Numbered from the stretch's first letter, positions 1 through 5,455 are shown. The stretch: 6,192 nucleotides of DNA from Myxococcales bacterium (GCA_003155465.1 PMCR01000138.1:4954-11145); one strand, 5' to 3'. Translations and numbers: made by a program. Notes: generated by a model not told the origin, from the sequence alone.

Positions 1-182
1 GCCAGCTTCAACGCCAGGCGAGCCAGGGTTGGCTCAAAGGCGCTGGACCCAGCCATGTAGACCGCGTTGGGAAAGGCGTTCGTGTCGCTGCAGGGCGGGA
101 TGGCCTGGGCCAGGGCCTGGGCGCCGGCGCCGATCACGGCGACGGCGCTGGCAAGCACACATACTGTCTTGGTCAGTTTCAT
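1..182 (-). CDS. PstS-like periplasmic substrate-binding protein, N-terminal part (runs off the window)
   Basis: Only the first 60 residues are visible. The start is the ATG at 182-180, supported by a perfect AGGAGG (194-189) six bases upstream. Residues 1 to about 27 form a clear Sec signal peptide: positive MKLTK, a hydrophobic Val/Ala/Gly core, and an A-Q-A cleavage region. The product is therefore exported. The mature start contains VYMAGSSAFEPTLARLA, which resembles the first strand and phosphate-binding loop (hydrophobic-x-G-S-S/T-A) of PstS-type binding proteins of phosphate ABC transporters. The assignment is helped by context: a PhoB-like regulator and a PhoU remnant lie next door, divergently. 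The permease genes pstC/A/B, if present, would lie to the left of the window. It could instead bind another oxyanion such as molybdate or tungstate. The export call is sure; the phosphate specificity is inferred. Confidence 0.6.
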   Translation of the reverse strand, partial: MKLTKTVCVLASAVAVIGAGAQALAQAIPPCSDTNAFPNAVYMAGSSAFEPTLARLALKL

Positions 183-188
183 TCTATT

Positions 189-194
189 CCTCCT
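189..194 (-). promoter_or_regulatory. Shine-Dalgarno for the PstS-like gene
   Basis: Read on the minus strand this is AGGAGG, six bases before the ATG at 182-180. It fixes the start of the binding-protein gene. Confidence 0.8.
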
Positions 195-263
195 GCGCCG
201 GGCTCTTGCGCCAGGCGCAGGCGGACCATAGCGGCTTGATCCGGCCGGCGTAGTGAGGACTTC

Positions 264-317
264 GCAACGGCTATGTGACGAACGTGCAAACACTCTGCAG
301 CCCCCTGCAAACAGTCC
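264..317 (+). promoter_or_regulatory. Tandem 11-bp direct repeats, Pho-box-like, pointing toward phoU remnant/phoB
   Basis: Successive units begin at 264 (GCAACGG), 275 (GTGACGA), 286 (GCAAACA), 297 (GCAGCCC) and 307 (GCAAACA), at intervals of 11, 11, 11 and 10 bp. PhoB-type regulators bind 7-bp direct repeats at an 11-bp period (CTGTCAT in E. coli, GTTCACC-like in Streptomyces). The period and the T-x-A-C core fit such a box, though the exact bases differ from both models. No good -10 element is evident downstream. The site would serve the rightward PhoU-remnant/regulator transcript. Period and repeats are seen; regulator identity is inferred. Confidence 0.5.
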
Positions 318-327
318 GGTGCGTGCG

Positions 328-360
328 CAGGAGTTTGCCTTTACGTCACGTGTTTGTAAC
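328..360 (-). promoter_or_regulatory. Three 11-bp direct repeats, Pho-box-like, pointing toward the PstS-like gene
   Basis: On the minus strand three 11-mers follow one another exactly: GTTACAAACAC (360-350), GTGACGTAAAG (349-339) and GCAAACTCCTG (338-328). The same half-site pair, GTGACG followed 11 bp later by GCAAAC, occurs in the other orientation at 275-291, so the control region contains a 17-bp inverted repeat (275-291 against 333-349, 13 of 17 matching). The arrangement fits a PhoB-type operator for the leftward pstS-like gene, about 150 bp away. Confidence 0.5.
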
Positions 361-383
361 TGGAGCCCTTCAGACTGCGAACC

Positions 384-566
384 ATGAGACCGGAACATGG
401 TCTGGCACAGGGCTATCAGTCGATTGTCAAATGCGTTGAGCGAATCGCCGACCACGTCAGCAACCTATGCGAGATGGTCGTGTTGATGGTGCGCGCGGAG
501 GATGTTCGCCAGGGTGTCAGACCAGGAGGTGCTTTGCGTGCTATCCCAGACCACGAAGGAAACTGA
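384..566 (+). pseudogene. PhoU C-terminal remnant (last helix only)
   Basis: This 60-codon frame contains SIVKCVERIADHVSNLCEMV followed by VLMVRAEDVRQG. That closely resembles the extreme C-terminus of the phosphate-signalling protein PhoU (typically ...LERIGDHAxNIAE..., ending near GEDVRH), including the metal-binding E-R-I-x-D-H signature. PhoU is about 220 to 240 residues; here everything before the final helix is missing, because the same frame meets a TAA at 357-359 and the DNA further upstream is control region. About 16 unrelated residues follow the family's usual end. A weak GGAG at 362-365 would fit a CTG start at 375 better than the ATG at 384. The frame overlaps the start of the regulator gene, and phoU beside phoB is a classic order. 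I read it as a relic of a deleted phoU; translation of a mini-protein cannot be excluded. Confidence 0.65.
524..529 (+). promoter_or_regulatory. Shine-Dalgarno that decides a GTG start for the response regulator
   Basis: AGGAGG lies eight bases before an in-frame GTG at 538-540. The alternative ATG at 502 has GGAGG directly abutting it, which is too close, and the ATG at 583 has no Shine-Dalgarno sequence at a usable distance. Confidence 0.65.
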
Positions 567-1431
567 GCAGCCTCACAGCTTGATGGTCCGAACTCCGACT
601 AGCTCGGGCGCGGAACCCGGAAGCGGGGCGCATGCGCCTGGCGCGGACACCGCGCGCCGACGCAAAGGCCGAGTCTTGCTGGTGGAGGACGAGGTCGATC
701 TGGTCAGCAGCCTGTCCTACAGTCTGGAAGCAGCCGGCTACCAGGTGCAGAGCGCACTGGATGGCACGACCGCGTTGCAGTTGGCGGCCGGCCAGCCACC
801 CGACATCGTTCTGCTGGACCTGATGCTGCCAGATATCTCTGGCCTGGAAGTGTGTCGGCGGATTCGCGCCAGCAGTCAGGCGCATCAGCCGATCGTAATC
901 ATGGTCACCGCACGGGGCGAGGAAGTCGACCGCGTCGTGGGGTTCGAGGTGGGAGCCGACGACTATCTGGTCAAGCCGTTCAGCGTGCGCGAGTTGCTCC
1001 TGCGCATGGAGGCGCGGCAGCGCGCGCAGCCCGCACCGGACGAGCACGAACACGACGCTGCACCCGCTGCCGGCGCAGGGCCAGGCAAGTCCCGGATCAT
1101 TCTCGGCAATCTTGAGGTTGACCGCGACTCTCATCAGGTCTTTGTCGGCGGCACGGAGGTTCACGTGAGTGCGCTTGAGATGCGTCTTCTTCTGCATCTT
1201 CTGGCCGTGCCTGGGAAGGTTCGCTACCGCCGCGAACTGCTCACCGAGGTTTGGGGCTACCACCCGGAGGTTTCTAGCCGCACTCTCGACACTCATGTGA
1301 AGCGGCTGCGCCAGAAGCTGGCCGACGCGGGTGCCCACATCCATACCGTGCGCGGGGTGGGCTATCGCATTTTTGAACGACCTGCCGCTCCTGAACCGCG
1401 CAAGCGCAGCCACGCCCGTCATAAGGGCTGA
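538..1431 (+). CDS. phoB: OmpR/PhoB-family response regulator (likely PhoB)
   Basis: A two-component transcription factor of 297 residues from the GTG at 538. An unusually long polar N-terminal extension of about 42 residues precedes the receiver domain (roughly residues 44-155). The receiver has the acidic pair E50/D51 in LLVEDE, phosphoacceptor D94 in VLLDLMLP, T124 in MVTA and K146 in LVKPF, so all phosphorylation residues are intact. A long Asp/His/Ala/Gly-rich linker (about 155-185) leads to a complete OmpR-type winged helix ending with the recognition region SSRTLDTHVKRLRQKL and the wing VRGVGYRIF. The family binds 11-bp-spaced direct repeats, and such repeats lie upstream. The PhoU remnant on its 5' side, the PstS-like gene and ppk nearby support a PhoB role, but no histidine kinase is present in the window. 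The family is certain; the name phoB is inferred from context. It could start at 502 (309 residues). Confidence 0.9.
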   Translation: MLSQTTKETEQPHSLMVRTPTSSGAEPGSGAHAPGADTARRRKGRVLLVEDEVDLVSSLSYSLEAAGYQVQSALDGTTALQLAAGQPPDIVLLDLMLPDISGLEVCRRIRASSQAHQPIVIMVTARGEEVDRVVGFEVGADDYLVKPFSVRELLLRMEARQRAQPAPDEHEHDAAPAAGAGPGKSRIILGNLEVDRDSHQVFVGGTEVHVSALEMRLLLHLLAVPGKVRYRRELLTEVWGYHPEVSSRTLDTHVKRLRQKLADAGAHIHTVRGVGYRIFERPAAPEPRKRSHARHKG

Positions 1432-1700
1432 CAGAATGCGGTCTCGGTGACCGCGTGCTGGAACTGCATTTCGCGCGCATAGAGTCCCTCGCGGGCGAGG
1501 CGGGCAAATCCGCCGCTGGCGGGCAATTCCCGCGCCCGCTCGGCCATCACCCACGCCGCCAGTTGATCCACGACGATCGCCACCACGACGCGATAGTCGG
1601 GCGTGACGGGCGGGCGCGCGCAAGGCAATCCACGCGTGGCATGACATGCGACCGGAGTCGCCAGAACGAGGGTGACAGCGACTGCCCGAAACCTGCTCAT
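1419..1700 (-). pseudogene. Alkaline phosphatase (type I phosphodiesterase-like) N-terminal fragment, truncated
   Basis: The 93-codon frame starts at the ATG 1700-1698, which overlaps the stop of the upstream gene as ATGA. Residues 1 to about 22 are a signal peptide with a possible but poor lipobox (PVAC). Then come VVVAIVVDQLAAW (metal-ligand Asp, D45), SGGFARLAREG and HAVTETA. These match in order the N-terminus of the alkaline phosphatase/type I phosphodiesterase family (VVDQ...GGF.RL...G...AxTxTxPGHA). The second Thr of TETA (T87) is the expected nucleophile. Family members are about 500 residues; here homology ends at A88 (about position 1437), the expected PGHA is absent, and five unrelated codons lead to a stop inside the 3' end of the convergent regulator gene (13-bp overlap). 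It lacks nearly all metal ligands, so it cannot be an active enzyme. A deletion that fused the phosphatase start to the regulator end explains the structure. Confidence 0.7.
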
Positions 1701-2212
1701 GGCGCGTGAGTGGGCCTCGCCTGCGGGTCGGGCACAAGTGAAGGCCGCCCAATGTGCCGTGGAAAACCTGACGGCTCGCTCCGGGACAGTCCGGTGCCCA
1801 CGCGACGAAATGCCCATGCCGGAGGAGGGGTCCCGTCGGCCGAGAAGGGAACAAATCCGTGGCGGCCAAGCAGCAAGAAGAAGCGCGTTCCGGCGCCGCG
1901 TGTGTGCAGGGCTTCCGGCCCGCGGCCGCTGCGAAAACCGCCGCAGATCACGAAGTCAAAACCGGCCAAACGAGGTGACGCGTGCTCTGCCACCATACCC
2001 CAGGCAGCGAAGGGCTCATCCAGCGTGATGACCCGGTATCCGTTGGCGCGAAGGGCTCGGCTCATCCCGCGTCGAGCCTGCGGATCCTGGAGCGCAACCA
2101 AGATGCGCGAGGGCGGCTGCACCTCGACGGTTCGGCCGCAATTGTCGTTGAACGCGTGGGTCTCGAAGTCTCCCTCCTCGATGAAGGCAGGCGTGAACCT
2201 CGGGGCCTGCAT
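1697..2212 (-). CDS. Degenerate receiver (pseudo-receiver) domain protein
   Basis: A 171-residue protein starting at ATG 2212-2210, with AAAGGA (2226-2221) eight bases upstream. After about 35 polar residues, the segment SRILVALQDPQARRGMSRAL then RANGYRVITL resembles strand 1, helix 1 and strand 2 of a CheY-like receiver. GFDFVICGGF corresponds to strand 3, but the phosphoacceptor Asp is replaced by Gly (G91) and one of the acidic pair by Gln (Q42). RFFLLLGR fits strand 4, and the usual Lys-Pro is replaced in PAWAFRR. A receiver-like fold that cannot be phosphorylated is therefore likely. The last 35 or so residues match nothing I recognise. The gene ends in an ATGA overlap with the phosphatase fragment, so the two were one operon. 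It may have acted as a phosphate-independent regulator or adaptor; that is inference. No DNA-binding domain is visible. Confidence 0.6.
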   Translation of the reverse strand: MQAPRFTPAFIEEGDFETHAFNDNCGRTVEVQPPSRILVALQDPQARRGMSRALRANGYRVITLDEPFAAWGMVAEHASPRLAGFDFVICGGFRSGRGPEALHTRGAGTRFFLLLGRHGFVPFSADGTPPPAWAFRRVGTGLSRSEPSGFPRHIGRPSLVPDPQARPTHAP

Positions 2213-2220
2213 GGGTCTAA

Positions 2221-2226
2221 TCCTTT
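2221..2226 (-). promoter_or_regulatory. Shine-Dalgarno for the pseudo-receiver gene
   Basis: Minus-strand AAAGGA, eight bases before the ATG at 2212. It supports this start over the longer open frame that continues upstream to about 2533. Confidence 0.55.
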
Positions 2227-2236
2227 CCGAGGAGGA

Positions 2237-2280
2237 AGTATCCGCCAGCTCCCCGCCCACGGCGGTGGCACATCGGTGAC
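2237..2280 (-). promoter_or_regulatory. Possible Pho-box-like repeat and -10 for the pseudo-receiver/phosphatase operon
   Basis: On the minus strand GTCACCGATGT (2280-2270) is followed directly by GCCACCGCCGT (2269-2259), an 11-bp-spaced direct repeat with 8 of 11 identical bases. It is close in appearance to the GTTCACC-type PHO repeats of Streptomyces. A GATACT that could act as a -10 lies at 2242-2237, farther from the repeat than in E. coli Pho promoters. The repeat is GC-rich and could be chance. Confidence 0.3.
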
Positions 2281-2349
2281 AAGTCGGAAAAGCCGCCCTG
2301 TTGCCACGGCCCGGCGCTGTGCCGCGGGTTTCGCAAATGCCACCTAACA

Positions 2350-2382
2350 GTGACGCTATGTTCACAAAAATCTCGCTACCTT
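2350..2382 (+). promoter_or_regulatory. Pho-box-like promoter upstream of the acidic protein gene
   Basis: GTGACGCTATG (2350-2360) is followed directly by TTCACAAAAAT (2361-2371), giving two 7-bp half-sites at an 11-bp period. TTCACAAAAAT matches TTCACAGAAAT upstream of ppk at 10 of 11 bases. A weak -10-like TACCTT sits at 2377-2382, nine bases after the 18-bp box, which is close to the spacing in E. coli Pho promoters. The expected transcript start would be near 2389, about 50 bases before the ATG at 2442. Confidence 0.45.
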
Positions 2383-2430
2383 GGAATTGGGTCTGACTCT
2401 GCCACGTGCCGTCTGCCGAACAACCGAATT

Positions 2431-2435
2431 GGAGG
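2431..2435 (+). promoter_or_regulatory. Shine-Dalgarno for the acidic protein
   Basis: GGAGG, six bases before the ATG at 2442. It selects this start over an in-frame ATG at 2406 that lacks a site. Confidence 0.7.
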
Positions 2436-2441
2436 AATGAC

Positions 2442-2720
2442 ATGACCGACCAGAATCCATACCGACGTTCAAACAATTGCGGCCCCAGCCAGCGGCCGAA
2501 CCCGCCGGCGCGCGAGGTGAACCCCTGGGACAATGAACCGACCTGGCCAGGGGCGGAGTACGACGATGATGAGGCCGTGGCCGACGGGATGAGCGATGAC
2601 GACGACGATGACCAGCCCTCCGCGTGGCGGCTTGATGCCCTGGCTTTTCAACAAGCGTCGCCGTGGGACGAGGCCGTCGCCAGGCTTTCCACGTGCAAGT
2701 ACCGCCCCGGTTCAGCGTAA
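2442..2720 (+). CDS. Small, highly acidic hypothetical protein
   Basis: A 92-residue protein I do not recognise. The first 35 residues are rich in Asn, Pro and Arg. Residues about 38-58 form an acidic stretch containing EYDDDEAVADG and a run of six aspartates (SDDDDDDQPS). The last 35 residues (AWRLDALAFQQASPWDEAVA and following) could form one amphipathic helix. It has one Cys near each end (C13 and C85), no signal peptide and no membrane segment. A strong GGAGG and a Pho-box-like promoter support a real gene. It stands alone, divergent from the pseudo-receiver operon and convergent with ppk. The acidic tract might bind cations, mimic polyphosphate or nucleic acid, or contact a basic protein; none of these can be shown from the sequence. 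Confidence 0.6.
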   Translation: MTDQNPYRRSNNCGPSQRPNPPAREVNPWDNEPTWPGAEYDDDEAVADGMSDDDDDDQPSAWRLDALAFQQASPWDEAVARLSTCKYRPGSA

Positions 2721-2727
2721 AGAAAGA

Positions 2728-2774
2728 GTGGGCCACCCAGGCCCAGGAGATTGGGTCGAACCCAGGCGGCCCAC
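2728..2774 (+). terminator. Hairpin just after the acidic-protein gene, possible terminator
   Basis: The perfect 7-bp stem GTGGGCC/GGCCCAC begins eight bases after the stop codon. Inside it, ACCCA (2735-2739) can pair with TGGGT (2752-2756), or that TGGGT can pair with ACCCA at 2760-2764, so two folds compete. No T-run follows, so intrinsic termination is doubtful. Confidence 0.3.
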
Positions 2775-3106
2775 AAGAAACTGGTGGTCATTCCGGAAAA
2801 TGCCAGCCCGGAACGCCGGTACGCAAACTAGCCTACGGTGTGGGGACGCATTCGCACAGTTGCGTGGCGGATGCGGAAACGCCAAGTGACGGGCGCGTTT
2901 ACCCGACGGTCCTGGAATCGCGGCCGGCTCTACGTTCCAACCGGGCCGGGACACTTGGGATGGGAAACGACAGCATCTGTCTGACGGTGGCCAGGTCTCG
3001 CGCACAGAGGCGCACGCGACCCACCCTGCGCGAGCGAGGGCGCCGGATGGCCGCGCTCACCAACGATCCAGGATCCGTTTTGGTCGCCATGGGAAGCCGG
3101 CAGGAT

Positions 3107-3127
3107 AGCCGCAGGTGTGTGGCGGCT
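3107..3127 (-). terminator. Hairpin 30-50 bases past the ppk stop, possible terminator
   Basis: The perfect 6-bp GC-rich stem AGCCGC/GCGGCT has a nine-base loop and lies downstream of the ppk stop codon on the minus strand. There is no T-run, so at most it is a weak or Rho-assisted terminator. Confidence 0.2.
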
Positions 3128-3156
3128 GCGTGACAGGTCAGACAACTGTGGTGTGG

Positions 3157-5403
3157 CTACGAAAGGAGCGACGGTTTGCCGTGCAATGCGGGCTGCACAA
3201 TAGAGTCTGTAGTCTTCGCAGGGGGCTGACGTTCCGGCACCACATACTCGTCGCTGTCTTCCGGCCGTGCCGGCTCGACTACCGCGGATCGTCGCGCCAG
3301 TTCAATGAAACGCTGTTGACTGCGCCGCAATGGCTCACCATCGGTCGGGTGCACGCGCTGATAGGTTCCGTCGGGCAACAAGATGCGCGCCTTTGCGTTG
3401 TCCTGCCGGCCAATGGTCAGGATTTCGTCGATCACGCGGTCGCGCAGGGATTCGTCGTCGATGGGGAACATCACCTCCACGCGGCGAACGAAGTTGCGCG
3501 GCATCCAGTCTGCGGACGAAAGGTACACTTCACGTCGGCCGCTGGCGTGAAAATGGAAGATGCGGGCGTGCTCCAGGTAGCGATCCACCACGCTCAACAC
3601 GCGGATGTTCTCGCTCATGCCAGGGATTCCAGGCCGCAGGCAGCAGATCCCGCGCACCAGCAGATCGATCGACACCCCGTCCTGTGACGCCCGATACAAG
3701 GCGCGGATCACCTTTGGGTCGACCAGAGCATTCATCTTGGCCACGATCCGGCCTGAACGGCCGTACATCCGCTCGCGATCGATCAGCTCGACAATCCGTT
3801 CGGCCAGACCCAGCGGCGCCACCGAAAAGCGCTTCCACGAGGGCGGAGAGGAATAGCCAGTCAGCAGATTGAACAGCGCCCCCGCATCGTCGGCGAACGT
3901 CTCGCGTGCCGTGAAAAGCGAGATGTCCCCGTAGCTGCGAGCAGTCAGCGAATTGTAGTTCCCGGTGGACAGGTGCACGTAGCGGCGGATGGCATCGCCT
4001 TCGCGGCGTACGACCAGCGAAGCCTTGCAGTGAGTCTTCAAGCCGACCACCCCATAGACCACGTGCACACCCGCCTCCTCCAGCACGCGCGCCCAGGTGA
4101 TGTTCCGTTTCTCGTCGAAACGCGCCCGCAGTTCAATCATGGCGGTCACCTGCTTGCCATTCTCGGCGGCGCGGGTCAGCGCGGTGACGATGGGCGAATC
4201 AGCGCTGGTTCGATACAGGGTCTGCTTGATGGCCAGCACGTCCGGGTCAGTGGCCGCGGTCGACACGAAATCCACCACGTGGTCGAAAGACTCGTAGGGG
4301 TGGTGCACGAGCACGTCGTGCTCGGAAATGACCCGGAACATGTCCGCCTCGTGGAACGCCGCCACGGGCTGAGGAGAAAACGCCTCGTCCCTGAATTTCC
4401 GCAGTTCGTCGCGCATGGCCAAAGGGGCCAGATCGGCCAAGTGCAACGGTCCTCGGGCGGGGTACACGTCATCCGGCTGCAGGTGCAGGGCTTTGCGCAG
4501 AAAACTCTCCACCTCGGGGGCTGCGTCATGCGCGAGTTCCAGGCGAACCGCCTGATTGCGCTCGCGGCGCCGCAGTTCGCGTTGAATGGTCTTGAGCAGG
4601 TCGTCAGCCTCGTCTTCGTCCACCGACAGATCGAAGTCGCGGGTCACCCGGAAGCAATGGCAGCCCACCACGCGGAAGCCGGGAAACAGCTCGCCCGCGT
4701 GCATGGCAATGACATCTTCGAGCAAAATGAAGGCGGCCCGATGGGGCGATGATGGCGGGATCTCCACCAGGCGTTTCAATACCGCCGGTACCTGCACAAC
4801 CGCGAAGATGCGGGAGCGTCGGGCCACGCGCTGGCGCTCCTTGTGCAGGACAATGGCCAGGTTGAGGCTGCGGTTGCGCAGAACCGGAAAGGGATGGCCT
4901 TGGTCCACTGCCAGCGGGGTCAGCACGGGCCACACGTCGCGGCTGAAGTGCGCGTGCAAGAATCCCTTCTGCTCGGGGTTGAGTTGGGCAGGCGACAGAA
5001 TGACTACGCCCGCCTTTGCCGACAGCTCGGGCGCGATATGTTCCAGAAAGTTGCGGTACAAAGCCGCCACCATGTCATGGACGCGGGCGCCGATTGCCAC
5101 GAGTTGCTCTTTGGGCAACATCCCGTCCGCACCGCTGTCGGCCACACCGCCGGCCAGCAACTGCTTCAAGCCCGCGACCCGCACCATGAAGAACTCATCC
5201 AGGTTGGACGCCACGATGCCCTGGAACTTGCAGCGTTCAGCCAGAGGGACGGCGGGGTCGCACGCCTCCTCCAAAACGCGCCCGTTGAACTCTAACCAGG
5301 ACAGCTCGCGATTGATGAAGTGGTGCGGCCGGACCTCAGTCTCGGCACCGACGGGCGCTTGGCTGGCCGCGGAAGAAGAGCGCTTGGAAGACAAGGCAAT
5401 CAT
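3157..5403 (-). CDS. ppk: Polyphosphate kinase 1 (PPK1), full length
   Basis: Reversibly transfers the terminal phosphate of ATP to polyphosphate. The protein is 748 residues from the ATG at 5403-5401, with GGAG five bases upstream; a TTG at 5424 lacks a usable site. Family landmarks occur in order: the N-terminal FINRELSWLEFNGRVLEEA, the ASNLDEFFMVRVAG block, the middle VLVHHPYESFDHVVDFV and IKQTLYRTS, then the two phospholipase-D-like C-terminal domains. The autophosphorylated His is H458 in GLKTHCKASLVVRR, followed by HLSTGNYN. The second essential His is H612 in YLEHARIFHF, followed by the Asp/Arg-rich SSADWMPRNF. Length is slightly above E. coli Ppk (688), with a polar N-terminus of about 25 residues and a C-terminal tail of about 45. 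It lies 87 bp downstream of, and on the same strand as, the exopolyphosphatase gene, with a Pho-box-like repeat in the gap. Identity is secure. Confidence 0.97.
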   Translation of the reverse strand: MIALSSKRSSSAASQAPVGAETEVRPHHFINRELSWLEFNGRVLEEACDPAVPLAERCKFQGIVASNLDEFFMVRVAGLKQLLAGGVADSGADGMLPKEQLVAIGARVHDMVAALYRNFLEHIAPELSAKAGVVILSPAQLNPEQKGFLHAHFSRDVWPVLTPLAVDQGHPFPVLRNRSLNLAIVLHKERQRVARRSRIFAVVQVPAVLKRLVEIPPSSPHRAAFILLEDVIAMHAGELFPGFRVVGCHCFRVTRDFDLSVDEDEADDLLKTIQRELRRRERNQAVRLELAHDAAPEVESFLRKALHLQPDDVYPARGPLHLADLAPLAMRDELRKFRDEAFSPQPVAAFHEADMFRVISEHDVLVHHPYESFDHVVDFVSTAATDPDVLAIKQTLYRTSADSPIVTALTRAAENGKQVTAMIELRARFDEKRNITWARVLEEAGVHVVYGVVGLKTHCKASLVVRREGDAIRRYVHLSTGNYNSLTARSYGDISLFTARETFADDAGALFNLLTGYSSPPSWKRFSVAPLGLAERIVELIDRERMYGRSGRIVAKMNALVDPKVIRALYRASQDGVSIDLLVRGICCLRPGIPGMSENIRVLSVVDRYLEHARIFHFHASGRREVYLSSADWMPRNFVRRVEVMFPIDDESLRDRVIDEILTIGRQDNAKARILLPDGTYQRVHPTDGEPLRRSQQRFIELARRSAVVEPARPEDSDEYVVPERQPPAKTTDSIVQPALHGKPSLLS

Positions 5404-5426
5404 TTCTGCTCCGCGTTGGGCCAACC

Positions 5427-5455
5427 TTCTGTGACATTTCTGTGAACTTCTGCGG
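5427..5455 (-). promoter_or_regulatory. Triple tandem repeat upstream of ppk, Pho-box-like
   Basis: On the plus strand TTCTGTGA occurs at 5427-5434 and 5438-5445, and TTCTGCGG at 5448-5455, at steps of 11 and 10 bp. In the ppk direction it reads TTCACAGAAAT then GTCACAGAAGG. The direct repeat, its period and its position 26 to 52 bases before the ppk ATG fit a PhoB-type operator, giving ppk its own promoter inside the ppx-ppk unit. It is short of the start codon, so it might also repress. Confidence 0.5.

Larger units (their letters stand above)
2721..3156. other. Gene-poor stretch between the convergent acidic-protein gene and ppk
   Basis: No convincing gene is seen in 436 bp. A plus-strand frame (2663-3133) and minus-strand frames (such as 2930-3145) are open, but none has a good ribosome-binding site, recognisable protein pattern or consistent codon choice. 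Two inverted repeats are visible: GTGGGCC/GGCCCAC (2728-2734 with 2768-2774) and AGCCGC/GCGGCT (3107-3112 with 3122-3127). No tRNA, repeat array or mobile-element end was found. It may hold 3' untranslated regions, a small RNA or a decayed gene. Confidence 0.5.

Noticed and set aside
541..1869. Long open frame on the minus strand opposite the response regulator
   Set aside because: It is the antisense shadow of a GC-rich gene. It has no recognisable domains and crosses the phosphatase fragment in a different frame.
2751..2764. tRNA T-arm-like sequence (minus strand CTGGGTTCGACCCA)
   Set aside because: The T-loop resemblance is only local. Taking the usual seven-base loop, the five-base stem does not pair, and there is no acceptor stem or anticodon arm around it.
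2663..3133. 156-codon plus-strand frame overlapping the acidic gene and the gap
   Set aside because: There is no start signal, the composition is Arg/Gly/Ser-rich as in random GC-rich frames, codon choice is mixed and no family pattern is visible.
3128..3150. GTGACAGGTCA followed by GACAACTGTGG, Pho-box-like
   Set aside because: No gene starts nearby in that direction and only a few bases match between the two units. It lies just past the end of ppk.
3973..5295. Long plus-strand open frames opposite ppk
   Set aside because: The sense strand encodes an unmistakable PPK1. The antisense frames have no ribosome-binding sites and no recognisable motifs.
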